This document shows positions 24,015 through 34,099 of a stretch of 57,013 bases of DNA, one piece after another; positions within the stretch are counted from its first letter, which is position 1; every line of letters starts with the position of its first letter. The stretch lies in assembly GCF_002198675.1 (NCBI RefSeq), contig NZ_MWLL01000080.1:2012-59024 (forward strand), written 5' to 3'. Position numbers and translations under genes: made by a program. The DNA comes from Kineosporia sp. R_H_3 (GTDB lineage: Bacteria; Actinomycetota; Actinomycetes; Actinomycetales; Kineosporiaceae). The notes under the pieces are model-generated. The model was not told the origin of the DNA and made no database searches. It saw only the letters and a list, made by a program, of their open reading frames with translations.

Positions 24015-26731
24015 GCACGACCCCCGTCCGCGACCTCCTCGACGAGGCGGCCGCGCGGGCGCTCCTGCGGGACGCCGTCCCGCCGGTCGACCCGGCGCTC
24101 GCCCTCGCCCGGGCGGCCGTGCGGCGCCGCACCGCCGTCCGTCGCCGCACCGCCCTCGCGGCCGCGATCGGAGCCGCGGCAACGGTTCTCGCGGTGCTCG
24201 CCGGCCAGTGGCTCAGCGTCGACCCGACCCCGCGACCCGCACCGCCGGCCGCGCCCGGCACCCCGCGCGGCCTGCCCGACCGGTGGTGGACACCACCGGT
24301 GTGGACGCCGTCCGTGACGCAGGCCCCGATCGAGGCGGCGAGCCTGCTCCTGGAGACGCCGGTCGCCTACGACGAGCCCGACACCGGCTTCGCCTGGCTG
24401 CACCCCGGGGTCGTCGCAGTGTCCGCCGACGGCCGGGACCACCGCCGGATCCCGGTGTCGTACGGGGCGTCGAGCGTGGCCCTGTCGCCGTCGGGACGCC
24501 GCGTCGCGTGGGTCGAGCCGGAGCCCGAGGCCCTGGTGCCGGTCCTCGAGCTCGTCGTCCTCGAGCTCGCGACGGGGCGCAGCACCCGGACCGTCATCAA
24601 GGGGACGGTGCCGAGGTCGGTGTCGTGGCTGCCCGACGAGCAGCGGCTGGCGGTGACGGCGCTCGTGACGACGGGCGGTGCCACCGAGAGCCTCGGGCAG
24701 GTCGTCGGGACCGACGGCGCGGTGTCCGAGGCCTGCCGCTGCGGGCCCGACGGGCTGCTCGTCGCCGACCCCACGGGGACCTTGCGGACCGTCGGCGAGG
24801 TCGGGGACGCGCCCGGTGCCGTGCCGTTGGAGGTCCCGGCCGGCGACGGCGGGATGCTCGGCGACCTCGCGTCGCGGGCGCCCGTCATCTCCCCCGACGG
24901 GCGCAGGACGGCGTCCGTGCCGGGCTTCCGCCCTGTCACCTGGACCTCGCGCGGGGTGCTGCTCGTGGACGGCCGACCGGGCGAGGCGGCCACGGGGCTG
25001 TGGCTGCTCCCGCCGGGAACCGCTGCCGCGCAACCGGTCTCGCGCGGCAGCGGCCGGGCGACGGTGATCTCCGTCGCCCGCGACCTCGCCGCGAGCGGCA
25101 CCGTCGTCCGCGGGGCCGAGCCCGACGGCTCGCGGCGCAGCAGGGCCTACGTCGCCTACCGGTGGCGGGTGTCCTCGCTGCACGAGAACCTCACCGACGA
25201 CCCTGACCGCTGGATCATCGGGACCTGCGCCGTCCTCACCGTGCTCGTCCTTGCCGGCCCGTACGCCCTCGACCGGCGACGGCGGCGCCGCTCGGGCCGC
25301 CTGCCCCGGCCGCCCGCTGCGGCGACAGGCCGCCGGCTGCCGCGGCCCACCCGACGAGGGCTGCTCGCCACGGCGGGCTTCGTCGTCGCGGCGACCTGGC
25401 TGACGCCGCTCCTGCTGCCTGCGGCCGGTCCGCCGGTCCGGGACGCCTCGCCCGCCGCGTCTGCGACCGTGACCCCGATGCTCCCGGCGCGCGTCGTCGC
25501 CCCGGCCGTCGAGCCCGCCCTCGCCCTCGCCGGCACCGGCTCGGTGCGGACGCACCGGCTCACCGCCGTCTTCACGGCGACCCTCGCGGGGCGGCGCGGG
25601 GTCTACGGGCTCGACGCCGAGTTCGGGGGGTTCGTCCGGCTGCCGTCCAGGGCGTCTGACGTCGCGTCGGGTGCGCTCGGCCGCAACCCGCCGGTCGAGC
25701 GGACCAGCCTGGACCGGTTGGGCGGCTCGACCGGGCAGGTCGCCGCGGTGCTCAGCCCGGGCGGCTGGACGGCGGTCGTCATGGACGAGCGCGACCGCGG
25801 CGTCGAGCTGGTCTGGTCCGACCTGCGGACCGGGCTCGTGCACAGCGACCTGAGGCCGGGCGCGCGCCTCACGGACCTCAGCGGGTCGCTGCTCCCGCTC
25901 GACGACGGCACGGCCGCCGAGGTGTCGGCCGACGGCGGTCTCCTCCTGCGGCGCTGGGACGGCGGTCCGGGCGCGGACACCCGGATCGCGCTGCCCGGGT
26001 GGAGCGCCCCGACGGCCGGGGGAGCGGGCCGGCCCGTCGCCACCGTGACCGCCGCGGGCGGCGGCGCTGCCGTCGTCCGAAGCGCGGACGGCGCGCGGAC
26101 CTGGCTCGTCGACCTCCTCGGCGGGAAGGCCGACGACCTCCCCGGGGTCACCGACGCCGAACCCGGTTACGCGTTCACGCCGTCGAACGGTGTGAGCTCG
26201 CTCGGCGGCGCCCCCTGGGGGATCACGCCGAGCGTCTGGGCCTTCCGGGACCGCACGCTCGTCTGGGCCATCGCGACCGTGGTCCCGGGCGGCGAGCCGC
26301 TCGCCGGTGCCGACGGCCCGACGAGCGGCTCGGTCCCCTGGGCCGACCTGCAGAACCGGTCGCTGGTGCCCGCGACCGCCCGGGTCGTCGGCTGGTCGCA
26401 GCACGACGGCGGGCGGCTGGTCCTCGCGGACGACGCCCCCGGGGACGGCGGCCCGCGCGCCTTCGAGCTCGTGCGGGTGACGCCCGAGGAGGGAACCGTC
26501 CAGCCCTGGATGCAGGTCGACGCCGCCGTCGGCAACGCCGGCTGGAGCTTCGCCCCCGACACCCTCACCGAGGCCCTGGGCAGCGCCTCGTCGACGACGC
26601 AGCCGTTCTGGACCAACCTCGCGGACCGCCGCGTCACCGCCGTCCTCGCGCTCGTCCTCGCCGGGGCCGTCGCGCTGCTCGTCGGCGCCGACCGCCGGTA
26701 CCGCACCCGGCGCGGCTACCTGCGCCGCTGA
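24011..26731 (+). CDS. Large membrane protein with two beta-propeller-like domains (pair 3)
   Basis: 906 aa. The cytoplasmic N-terminus is LLDEAAARALLRDAVPPVDP plus ALALARAA. TM1 is at 47-66. The extracytoplasmic start is GLPDRWWTPPVWTPSVTQAP, with the family repeat SADGRDHRRIP and LSPSGRRVAWVEPE. TM2 (about 401-420), an Arg/Pro-rich loop and TM3 (about 450-472) lead to a second propeller-like domain with GRRGVYGLDAEFGGFVRLP. TM4 (873-893) ends in a basic tail. Same topology as the pair-1 protein. It is probably a sensor or anti-sigma partner of the coupled sigma factor; the ligand is unknown. Confidence 0.75.
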   Translation: MSTTPVRDLLDEAAARALLRDAVPPVDPALALARAAVRRRTAVRRRTALAAAIGAAATVLAVLAGQWLSVDPTPRPAPPAAPGTPRGLPDRWWTPPVWTPSVTQAPIEAASLLLETPVAYDEPDTGFAWLHPGVVAVSADGRDHRRIPVSYGASSVALSPSGRRVAWVEPEPEALVPVLELVVLELATGRSTRTVIKGTVPRSVSWLPDEQRLAVTALVTTGGATESLGQVVGTDGAVSEACRCGPDGLLVADPTGTLRTVGEVGDAPGAVPLEVPAGDGGMLGDLASRAPVISPDGRRTASVPGFRPVTWTSRGVLLVDGRPGEAATGLWLLPPGTAAAQPVSRGSGRATVISVARDLAASGTVVRGAEPDGSRRSRAYVAYRWRVSSLHENLTDDPDRWIIGTCAVLTVLVLAGPYALDRRRRRRSGRLPRPPAAATGRRLPRPTRRGLLATAGFVVAATWLTPLLLPAAGPPVRDASPAASATVTPMLPARVVAPAVEPALALAGTGSVRTHRLTAVFTATLAGRRGVYGLDAEFGGFVRLPSRASDVASGALGRNPPVERTSLDRLGGSTGQVAAVLSPGGWTAVVMDERDRGVELVWSDLRTGLVHSDLRPGARLTDLSGSLLPLDDGTAAEVSADGGLLLRRWDGGPGADTRIALPGWSAPTAGGAGRPVATVTAAGGGAAVVRSADGARTWLVDLLGGKADDLPGVTDAEPGYAFTPSNGVSSLGGAPWGITPSVWAFRDRTLVWAIATVVPGGEPLAGADGPTSGSVPWADLQNRSLVPATARVVGWSQHDGGRLVLADDAPGDGGPRAFELVRVTPEEGTVQPWMQVDAAVGNAGWSFAPDTLTEALGSASSTTQPFWTNLADRRVTAVLALVLAGAVALLVGADRRYRTRRGYLRR

Positions 26732-26748
26732 TCTCGTCGCGGAACGAC

Positions 26749-26775
26749 CCACCCGAACGGCAGCACCCTGCGTCT
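26749..26775 (+). promoter_or_regulatory. Putative ECF-type promoter of sigma pair 4
   Basis: CCACCC, 16 nt, then CGTCT, with the block CTGCGTCT identical except for its first base context to that upstream of pair 3. It is 47 nt upstream of the sigma ATG at 26823. Confidence 0.42.
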
Positions 26776-26822
26776 GACCCTGTGAACGACAATGATCACC
26801 TCGGGCTCAGGGGGACGACGGC

Positions 26823-27437
26823 ATGGACGACGCGGCGGGCTTCACGGCCTTCGTCACGGCGCGCGGGCCTGCGCTCCTGCGCCTCGGGTGGCTGCTCACG
26901 GGGGACGCCGACGCCGCCGAGGACCTCGCCCAGGAGGCGCTCGCCCGGCTCGTCCGGCACTGGGACCGGGTGAGCCGCGACGGCAACCCGGAGGCGTACG
27001 TCCGGACGTCGATGCGCTCGATCTGGATCGACTCGTGGCGCCGCCGGCACGGCTGGTCGGTGAGCCCGACGGACACCGTCCCGGACGCCGGGGCGAGCGA
27101 CCCCGCGATCGACGCCGTGCCCTCCCGACGGGCCGTCGTCGCCGCGCTCGCCCGGCTCGCGCCGCGGCAGCGCGCCGTCCTCGTGCTCCGCTTCTACGAG
27201 GACCTCACCGAGGTCGCGACGGCCAAGGCGTTGGGCTGCAGCGCCTCCACGGTGAAGTCGCAGACCCGCGAGGCGCTCGCGAACCTGCGCCGGCTCGCGC
27301 CGTGGCTCGCCGACGAGCTCGACGGGGCCGCCGAGCCGCCCGACGACCGCTCCGACGGGCCACCGGGCCGCGGCCCGCGGCGCCTGCGACCAGCCACGAG
27401 CCCAGCCGTCTCCACCGCCCGGGAGGTGACCCGATGA
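26823..27437 (+). CDS. SigE-family ECF sigma factor (pair 4)
   Basis: 204 aa. It reads MDDAAGFTAFVTARGPALLR, GDADAAEDLAQEALARLVRH, YVRTSMRSIWIDSWRRR, and in region 4 APRQRAVLVLRFYEDLTEVA with VKSQTREALANLRRL. A Pro/Arg-rich tail of about 40 aa is longer than in the other copies. ATG at 26823 follows GGGGGACGACGGC. The stop overlaps the ATG of propeller 4 by 4 nt. Confidence 0.92.
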   Translation: MDDAAGFTAFVTARGPALLRLGWLLTGDADAAEDLAQEALARLVRHWDRVSRDGNPEAYVRTSMRSIWIDSWRRRHGWSVSPTDTVPDAGASDPAIDAVPSRRAVVAALARLAPRQRAVLVLRFYEDLTEVATAKALGCSASTVKSQTREALANLRRLAPWLADELDGAAEPPDDRSDGPPGRGPRRLRPATSPAVSTAREVTR

Positions 27438-30262
27438 GCCTGTCCGACGTCCTCGACGACGCCGCCGACGAGGCGGTCGCCGGGCGCGGCCTCGACCCGG
27501 CCGCGATCCTCGCCCGGGCGCAGCGCCCCGAGTACCGGCCGGGCCTGCGGCCCCTCGTCGGCCTCGGTGCCCCCCGGTGGCGGGCGCCCCGCGGGCTGCC
27601 CCGGCAGCCGCTGGCCCGCGGCCTGCTCGTCGCCGCCAGCCTCGTCGCGGTGGCGACCCTGCTGCTCGCCCTGCTGCCCGTCGCGCAGCGCGCGCTGCCG
27701 CAGCCGGCCGACGTCCCGCGCACGCCCGCCGGCGTCCCGCGCAGCCTCGTCACGCCGCCGGGGTGGATCCCGACGGTCACCGAGCGGCCGGTCTCGCGGG
27801 CGCTGTACGTCGTCAGCGCAGCCGGCCCGGTGAACGACGGCCCCGAGTACGACGGGCTCGTGGCACCGCCGCGCGGGCCGTGGATCGTCGGTGCCGACGG
27901 CGGCGAGCTACGGGCGCTGCCGGTGGACGCGCCCGTCGGCGCGAGCGACGTCCGGGCCCTCGCGCTCTCGCCGGACGGCCGGTGGGTCGCCTGGACGACG
28001 AGCGGCCGGTACGGCTCGTCGACACGGCTCGACGTCGTCGAGGTGCGCACGGGTGCCCGGCGCACCCTCGACCTGCCGGGCAGCGGGCGCCGCGGGTTCG
28101 ACGTCCTCGGGGTGGCGTTCTCCCCGGACGGCGACCGCCTCGCGCTGTGGGGGACCGACACCGGGGCCGGGGCGCAGACCACCCGGCTCGCCGTCCTCGA
28201 CGTCCGGGCCGGCACCCACCTGCCTCTGACCCGCGGGGCCGCGGGGACTACCGGCCCGACCTGCCGCTTCGACGGTGAGGAGTACACGGGGTACGTCGCC
28301 GCATGGGTGCCGGACCCGGCCCGGGGAACAGCCACGCTGCTCACCCCGGGCTGCGAGGTCGAGCCGGACGGCGACCTGGTCCTCGGGGTTCGGATCGCCG
28401 GCGGTGTCGTCACGGTGTCCGGGACGCTCGCACCGCGACCGCAGGACGCCGAGGACCCCGTCGGTCTCGGCAGCCCGGTGGGGTCGGGCGGCCCGGCGGC
28501 CGTCGTCGACGCCGGTGGGACGCGGTACTCGGTGACGGTGCCCGCGGGCAGCGCGGACCAGGCGGTGCGCGACCTCGTCGCGACGGGGCCCGACGGTGCG
28601 ACCCGCACCGTGCTGGCCCTGGGCCGCCCGGCCGGCGCGAAGGTGCTCGCAGCCGTCCCGCGCGGGGTCCTCGTCAGCCGGTGGACGGCGGACGGCTCGT
28701 ACCCGGACGGGCAGTTCGGCCCGGCGGCGGTGATCCTCGTGCGCCCGGACGGGACGACCGAGCAGGTCACCGAGACCGACGTGCAGGCGAGGGTCGCGGC
28801 CGTCGCCGGCGCGGCCTTCGACGGCGGGCGCCCGGTGGACGGCACGGCCACCCGGCCGCGGCTCCTCGACCTCGGCTGGTGGACGTGGGTGGCCGGAGGG
28901 CTCGTGGCCACGGTCGCCGACTGGTGGGTCGGGTCCGTCGCGTTCTGGCTCGTCGTGGTGTTCGTCGGCGTCCCGCTGGCGCAACGGCTGCTCACCCGCC
29001 TCGTGCTGCTGCGCCGGCGGCGCCGCGCCGCCGCCCAGGGGGCGGCCCCGTCCGCGGACGAGGCGATGCCCCGGGCCGTCCGCCTCGGCCCGGCGTTCGT
29101 CGTGCTGGTGCTGGCGGCCCTCACCATGGTCCCGGCGCCGGCCGCGCCCCGGGCCGCGGCATCCGCCGGGGCGAGCGGGACGGTGGTGCCGCGGGTGATC
29201 CGGGACCAGGCGCTCGTGCCGCCGCGCGCGTTCGACGAGGTCGGCGTCCCGCGGACGACGGCCGTGGGCATCGTGTTCAGCGGCACCGTCGCGGAGCGGC
29301 CCGGGCTCTACGCGACCGACGCCGCGACCGGGCAGGTCGTGCGGCTCGACGACCTGCCGGGCCTGGCCGACGACCCGGGATCGCCGAGCTGGTTCGCCTC
29401 CGGGGTCGCCGTCAGCCGGAACGGCCGGTACGTCACCGACGGTGCGGTCTACGTCGACCTGGCCCGGGGCACCGCGGTGCACCTCGGTTCAGGTTCGGCC
29501 GACTCCAGCCGGCCGTCGCAGAACCTCGACGGCATCGCGGTCCTCGACGACGGGTCGCTCGTGTTCGCCGGGTCGAACGACCACCGGCTGTGGCTCGACG
29601 AGCAGGTCGGCGACGGGAAGCCCGGCCGGGTCGTCGCCGACGTCACCGACGCGTTCGCCGTCGAGCCCGCCGGCGACCGGCGCTTCGTCGTCCGGCTCAT
29701 GGGCGAGGACCGGAAGGAGACCGACCCCTGGGTCGTGCTCGTCGACGTCGGCTCACCGGGCTCGGGGGCCACCCCGGACAAGCCCGTCGTCACGCCGCTG
29801 AGCAGCGACCAGAACGCGCTCGTCGCCGTGCTCGGGCGGTCGGCGGTGCGGGGCGGTGCGGCGGGGCTGCTCCAGGTGCCGCTGGACTCGGGCGTCGACG
29901 GTGCCGAACCGGCGACGGCCCAGCGGGTCGTGACGCCGGGCGCCGTCGACGCGATCTGGCTCGCGGGGCTCGACGGGGACGGCAGCGCCCGTCAGGACGG
30001 CAACGACGACGCCCGCACCGCCGTCGTGCTCGGCGCCGGGGCGACCGTCGACCTCGCCGTCAGCCGGATCGCGATCCCGGCGGGCGGCGACGCGACGGAG
30101 GTCACGCAGCTGACGACGATCGACCCCGCCCTCGTGCCCTCGGTCACCGACCGGCTCGACGCCGCGCCGTCCGTCATGAGCATCGCCGCCGAGGTCGTCG
30201 CCGGGGCCCGGGTCGTCGACCCGCCCGCGCCGACCCGCTGGTGGTCCTGGGCGGTCCGGTGA
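27434..30262 (+). CDS. Large membrane protein with two beta-propeller-like domains, lacking the C-terminal TM (pair 4)
   Basis: 942 aa, the longest of the family. The N-terminal motif is LDDAADEAVAGRGLDPAAIL with ARA following; TM1 is at 62-84. The shared linker motif is IPTVTERPVSRALYVV, followed by GADGGELRALPVD and LSPDGRWVAWTTSG. TM2 (about 498-518) after GWWTW and TM3 (about 550-570) bound a cytoplasmic Arg-rich loop. The second propeller-like domain begins PRVIRDQALVPPRAFDEVG, with LYATDAATGQVVRLDDLPG. The protein stops at TRWWSWAVR; its paralogues continue into TM4 there. A palindrome starts 5 nt later. Confidence 0.75.
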   Translation: MSLSDVLDDAADEAVAGRGLDPAAILARAQRPEYRPGLRPLVGLGAPRWRAPRGLPRQPLARGLLVAASLVAVATLLLALLPVAQRALPQPADVPRTPAGVPRSLVTPPGWIPTVTERPVSRALYVVSAAGPVNDGPEYDGLVAPPRGPWIVGADGGELRALPVDAPVGASDVRALALSPDGRWVAWTTSGRYGSSTRLDVVEVRTGARRTLDLPGSGRRGFDVLGVAFSPDGDRLALWGTDTGAGAQTTRLAVLDVRAGTHLPLTRGAAGTTGPTCRFDGEEYTGYVAAWVPDPARGTATLLTPGCEVEPDGDLVLGVRIAGGVVTVSGTLAPRPQDAEDPVGLGSPVGSGGPAAVVDAGGTRYSVTVPAGSADQAVRDLVATGPDGATRTVLALGRPAGAKVLAAVPRGVLVSRWTADGSYPDGQFGPAAVILVRPDGTTEQVTETDVQARVAAVAGAAFDGGRPVDGTATRPRLLDLGWWTWVAGGLVATVADWWVGSVAFWLVVVFVGVPLAQRLLTRLVLLRRRRRAAAQGAAPSADEAMPRAVRLGPAFVVLVLAALTMVPAPAAPRAAASAGASGTVVPRVIRDQALVPPRAFDEVGVPRTTAVGIVFSGTVAERPGLYATDAATGQVVRLDDLPGLADDPGSPSWFASGVAVSRNGRYVTDGAVYVDLARGTAVHLGSGSADSSRPSQNLDGIAVLDDGSLVFAGSNDHRLWLDEQVGDGKPGRVVADVTDAFAVEPAGDRRFVVRLMGEDRKETDPWVVLVDVGSPGSGATPDKPVVTPLSSDQNALVAVLGRSAVRGGAAGLLQVPLDSGVDGAEPATAQRVVTPGAVDAIWLAGLDGDGSARQDGNDDARTAVVLGAGATVDLAVSRIAIPAGGDATEVTQLTTIDPALVPSVTDRLDAAPSVMSIAAEVVAGARVVDPPAPTRWWSWAVR

Positions 30263-30266
30263 GCCG

Positions 30267-30315
30267 TGATCGTGACCGGTCCCGCGGCAGCGCGCCGCGG
30301 GACCGGTCACGATCA
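30267..30315. terminator. Perfect 22-bp palindrome (element copy 3), terminator of the sigma/propeller cluster
   Basis: Arms 30267-30288 and 30294-30315 are perfectly complementary around AGCGC. The arm reads TGATCGTGACCGGTCCCGCG plus GC, so it is a close relative of copies 1 and 2. It lies between the end of propeller 4 and the convergent MerR gene and can stop transcription in both directions. Confidence 0.8.
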
Positions 30316-30353
30316 GGTCAGGTGCCCGGGCAGGTGCCGGGTCGGGTCCGGGG

Positions 30354-31181
30354 TCAGGCGCGGCGGACCGGTTGCTGGAGCTCGGTGACCCAGGCGTCCG
30401 GGTCGTCGAACGGGGTGCTCAGGTAGACCTCGCGGCAGACGCCGTCGAGCACCCAGCCGTCGGCGTCGACCCGGCGGACGAGCTGCTGCCAGGCGTCACC
30501 GATCCCCGCCATCGAGCCGCGGTAGACGTACCGGGCGCACTGCGGCAGCGGTGGCAGGTCGACGACCTCGGCGCCCTCGACCGGGACGCCGTCCGCCGCC
30601 TCCCACGGGAACCCGGCCGTGACCCGGACGGTGTCGTCGTCCGCGAAGTCGTACGTCGCGACCGTCGGGCCGGACGGCGTGCTGCCGGCGGTCGCGAGCG
30701 CCTCTCCGAGGCGGCCGAACAACGGGCCGACGACGGCGCCGACGGTGGGCTGGCCGTCCGCTGTCGCGGACAGCGCCAGCAGCCGGTGGCCGGTGACGGA
30801 GGTGATCTCGTAGTCCTTGTCGGACAGGGGGTTCATCGCACTCTCGCTCTCGATGGACCGGAGCCGCGCCTCGACCCGGGCCAACCGTTGCCTGTCGGCA
30901 TCGATCTGCTCGGCGAGCTCGGCCCGGCGCAGCCGGAGCATGCCACGCAGCTCCTCGGACGACACCTCGTCGTCGAGGATGGTCCGGACCCGTTCGAGCG
31001 TGAACCCGAGGTCCTTGAGCGCGAGCAGCCGGTCGAGCCGCGTGAGCTGGCCGACGGCGTAGTAGCGGTAGCCGGACGCCGCGTCGACCCGCGCCGGCAC
31101 GAGCAGGCCGGTCGCGTCGTAGTGCCGCAGCATCCGCACCGACACACCGCCGAGGCGGGCGAAGTCTCCGATGGTCAGCAT
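30354..31181 (-). CDS. MerR-family regulator with GyrI-like effector domain
   Basis: 275 aa. The N-terminal MerR HTH is MLTIGDFARLGGVSVRMLRH, with GYRYYAVGQLTRLDRLLALK. A dimerising coiled coil follows (about 75-115). The C-terminus (about 122-275) is a GyrI-like/SOUL-type ligand domain (YEITSVTGHRLLALSATADG). This is the BmrR/TipA-like design used to sense drugs or lipophilic cations. No exporter gene lies next to it; the divergent DinB-family gene across 98 nt is the only obvious target. Confidence 0.88.
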   Translation of the reverse strand: MLTIGDFARLGGVSVRMLRHYDATGLLVPARVDAASGYRYYAVGQLTRLDRLLALKDLGFTLERVRTILDDEVSSEELRGMLRLRRAELAEQIDADRQRLARVEARLRSIESESAMNPLSDKDYEITSVTGHRLLALSATADGQPTVGAVVGPLFGRLGEALATAGSTPSGPTVATYDFADDDTVRVTAGFPWEAADGVPVEGAEVVDLPPLPQCARYVYRGSMAGIGDAWQQLVRRVDADGWVLDGVCREVYLSTPFDDPDAWVTELQQPVRRA

Positions 31182-31279
31182 GACCCCTTCACCTCACGGC
31201 CTGACACGGTGTGAGGGTCAAGCGTGTCACGGTGCGATATCCCCTGGGGGCTGTCGGACGGCGGTGCGAGGCTGGGCGC

Positions 31280-31876
31280 ATGACCGCACCCGACGCGTTC
31301 CTCGAGGCCTGCAAGGCCGACCTGCACCGGTACCTCAAGGGCGCCCGCGAGGCCCTCGTCTGGAAGCTCGAGGGCCTGTCCGAGTACGACGTCCGCCGCC
31401 CGCTCGTCGCGACCGGCACGAACCTGCTGGGCCTGGTCAAGCACGTCGCGAGCGTCGAGGCCGGCTACCTCGGCGACGTCTTCGGCCGGCCGTCGCCTGA
31501 GCGCTTCCCGTGGTTCGCGGACGACGCCGAGCCGAACGCCGACCTCTGGGCGACGCAGGACGAGACCCGGGAGGAGATCCTCGACCTCTATCGCCGGGTT
31601 TGGGCGCACTCGGACGCCACCGTCGAGGCGCTGCCGCTCGACGCGACCGGTGAGGTGCCGTGGTGGTCGCCCGAGGGCCGGCACGTGACGCTGCACCGGA
31701 TCCTCGTGCACATCACGACCGAGACGCACCGGCACGCCGGCCACGCGGACCTCGTCCGCGAGCTCGTCGACGGTGCCGCCGGGCTGAGCACCGGCAACGA
31801 CAACCTCTGGATCCCCGAGGGCGGCTGGCCGGCCCACCGCGAACGGCTCGAACAGGTCGCGCGGACGTTCCGCTGA
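31280..31876 (+). CDS. DinB-family (DUF664) putative metal-dependent enzyme
   Basis: 198-aa four-helix-bundle protein. The conserved histidines are in LVKHVASVEAGYLGD and LVHITTETHRHAGHADLVRE, the metal-site pattern of DinB/DUF664 proteins. Actinobacterial members are often mycothiol-dependent S-transferases, but this one is uncharacterised. ATG at 31280 is 6 nt after GAGGCT, close to a leaderless -10. It is divergent from the MerR/GyrI gene, which may regulate it. Confidence 0.85.
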   Translation: MTAPDAFLEACKADLHRYLKGAREALVWKLEGLSEYDVRRPLVATGTNLLGLVKHVASVEAGYLGDVFGRPSPERFPWFADDAEPNADLWATQDETREEILDLYRRVWAHSDATVEALPLDATGEVPWWSPEGRHVTLHRILVHITTETHRHAGHADLVRELVDGAAGLSTGNDNLWIPEGGWPAHRERLEQVARTFR

Positions 31877-31900
31877 CGCCGGGGTCACGCTGCGGGCGGG

Positions 31901-31944
31901 ACGACGACGGCCCGTCCGGAGGTGTCCGGACGGGCCGTCGTCGT
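31901..31944. terminator. Bidirectional terminator between DinB gene and acs
   Basis: Arms 31901-31920 and 31925-31944 are perfectly complementary over 20 bp with a GGTG loop. It is placed between two convergent genes, with 24 nt to the left stop and 25 nt to the right stop. Confidence 0.85.
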
Positions 31945-31969
31945 GCGTGGAACCGTTGTGCCGCAACGA

Positions 31970-33937
<1,968 letters not shown>

Positions 33938-33973
33938 TCAGGCCCTCCGCGGTCGACGTCGGTGTCGGGAATG

Positions 33974-34001
33974 CCGGCGTACCCCGTGCGGGGTGCGCCG
34001 G
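33974..34001 (-). other. 5' leader hairpin of acsA
   Basis: CCGGCGTACCCC (33974-33985) pairs with GGGGTGCGCCGG (33990-34001) with a single G-T wobble and a 4-nt loop. It lies near the predicted transcript 5' end and 36 nt before the start codon, resembling the wblA leader. Confidence 0.45.
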
Positions 34002-34099
34002 ACGTCTGAGGTGAGGCTAGTCACCCTGACCGGCGCAGGACAGGCCAGGGCACGCCGCTCCGCCGAGCGGGCCGGCGCCTGCGACGGGCGGTGCCGGGG

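Noticed and set aside
26792-30262. A single 1156-codon frame covering sigma 4 and propeller 4
   Set aside because: The first part is a frame-shifted shadow of the sigma gene (26823-27437). The real propeller protein starts at ATG 27434 with a family-like N-terminus and a 4-nt overlap.
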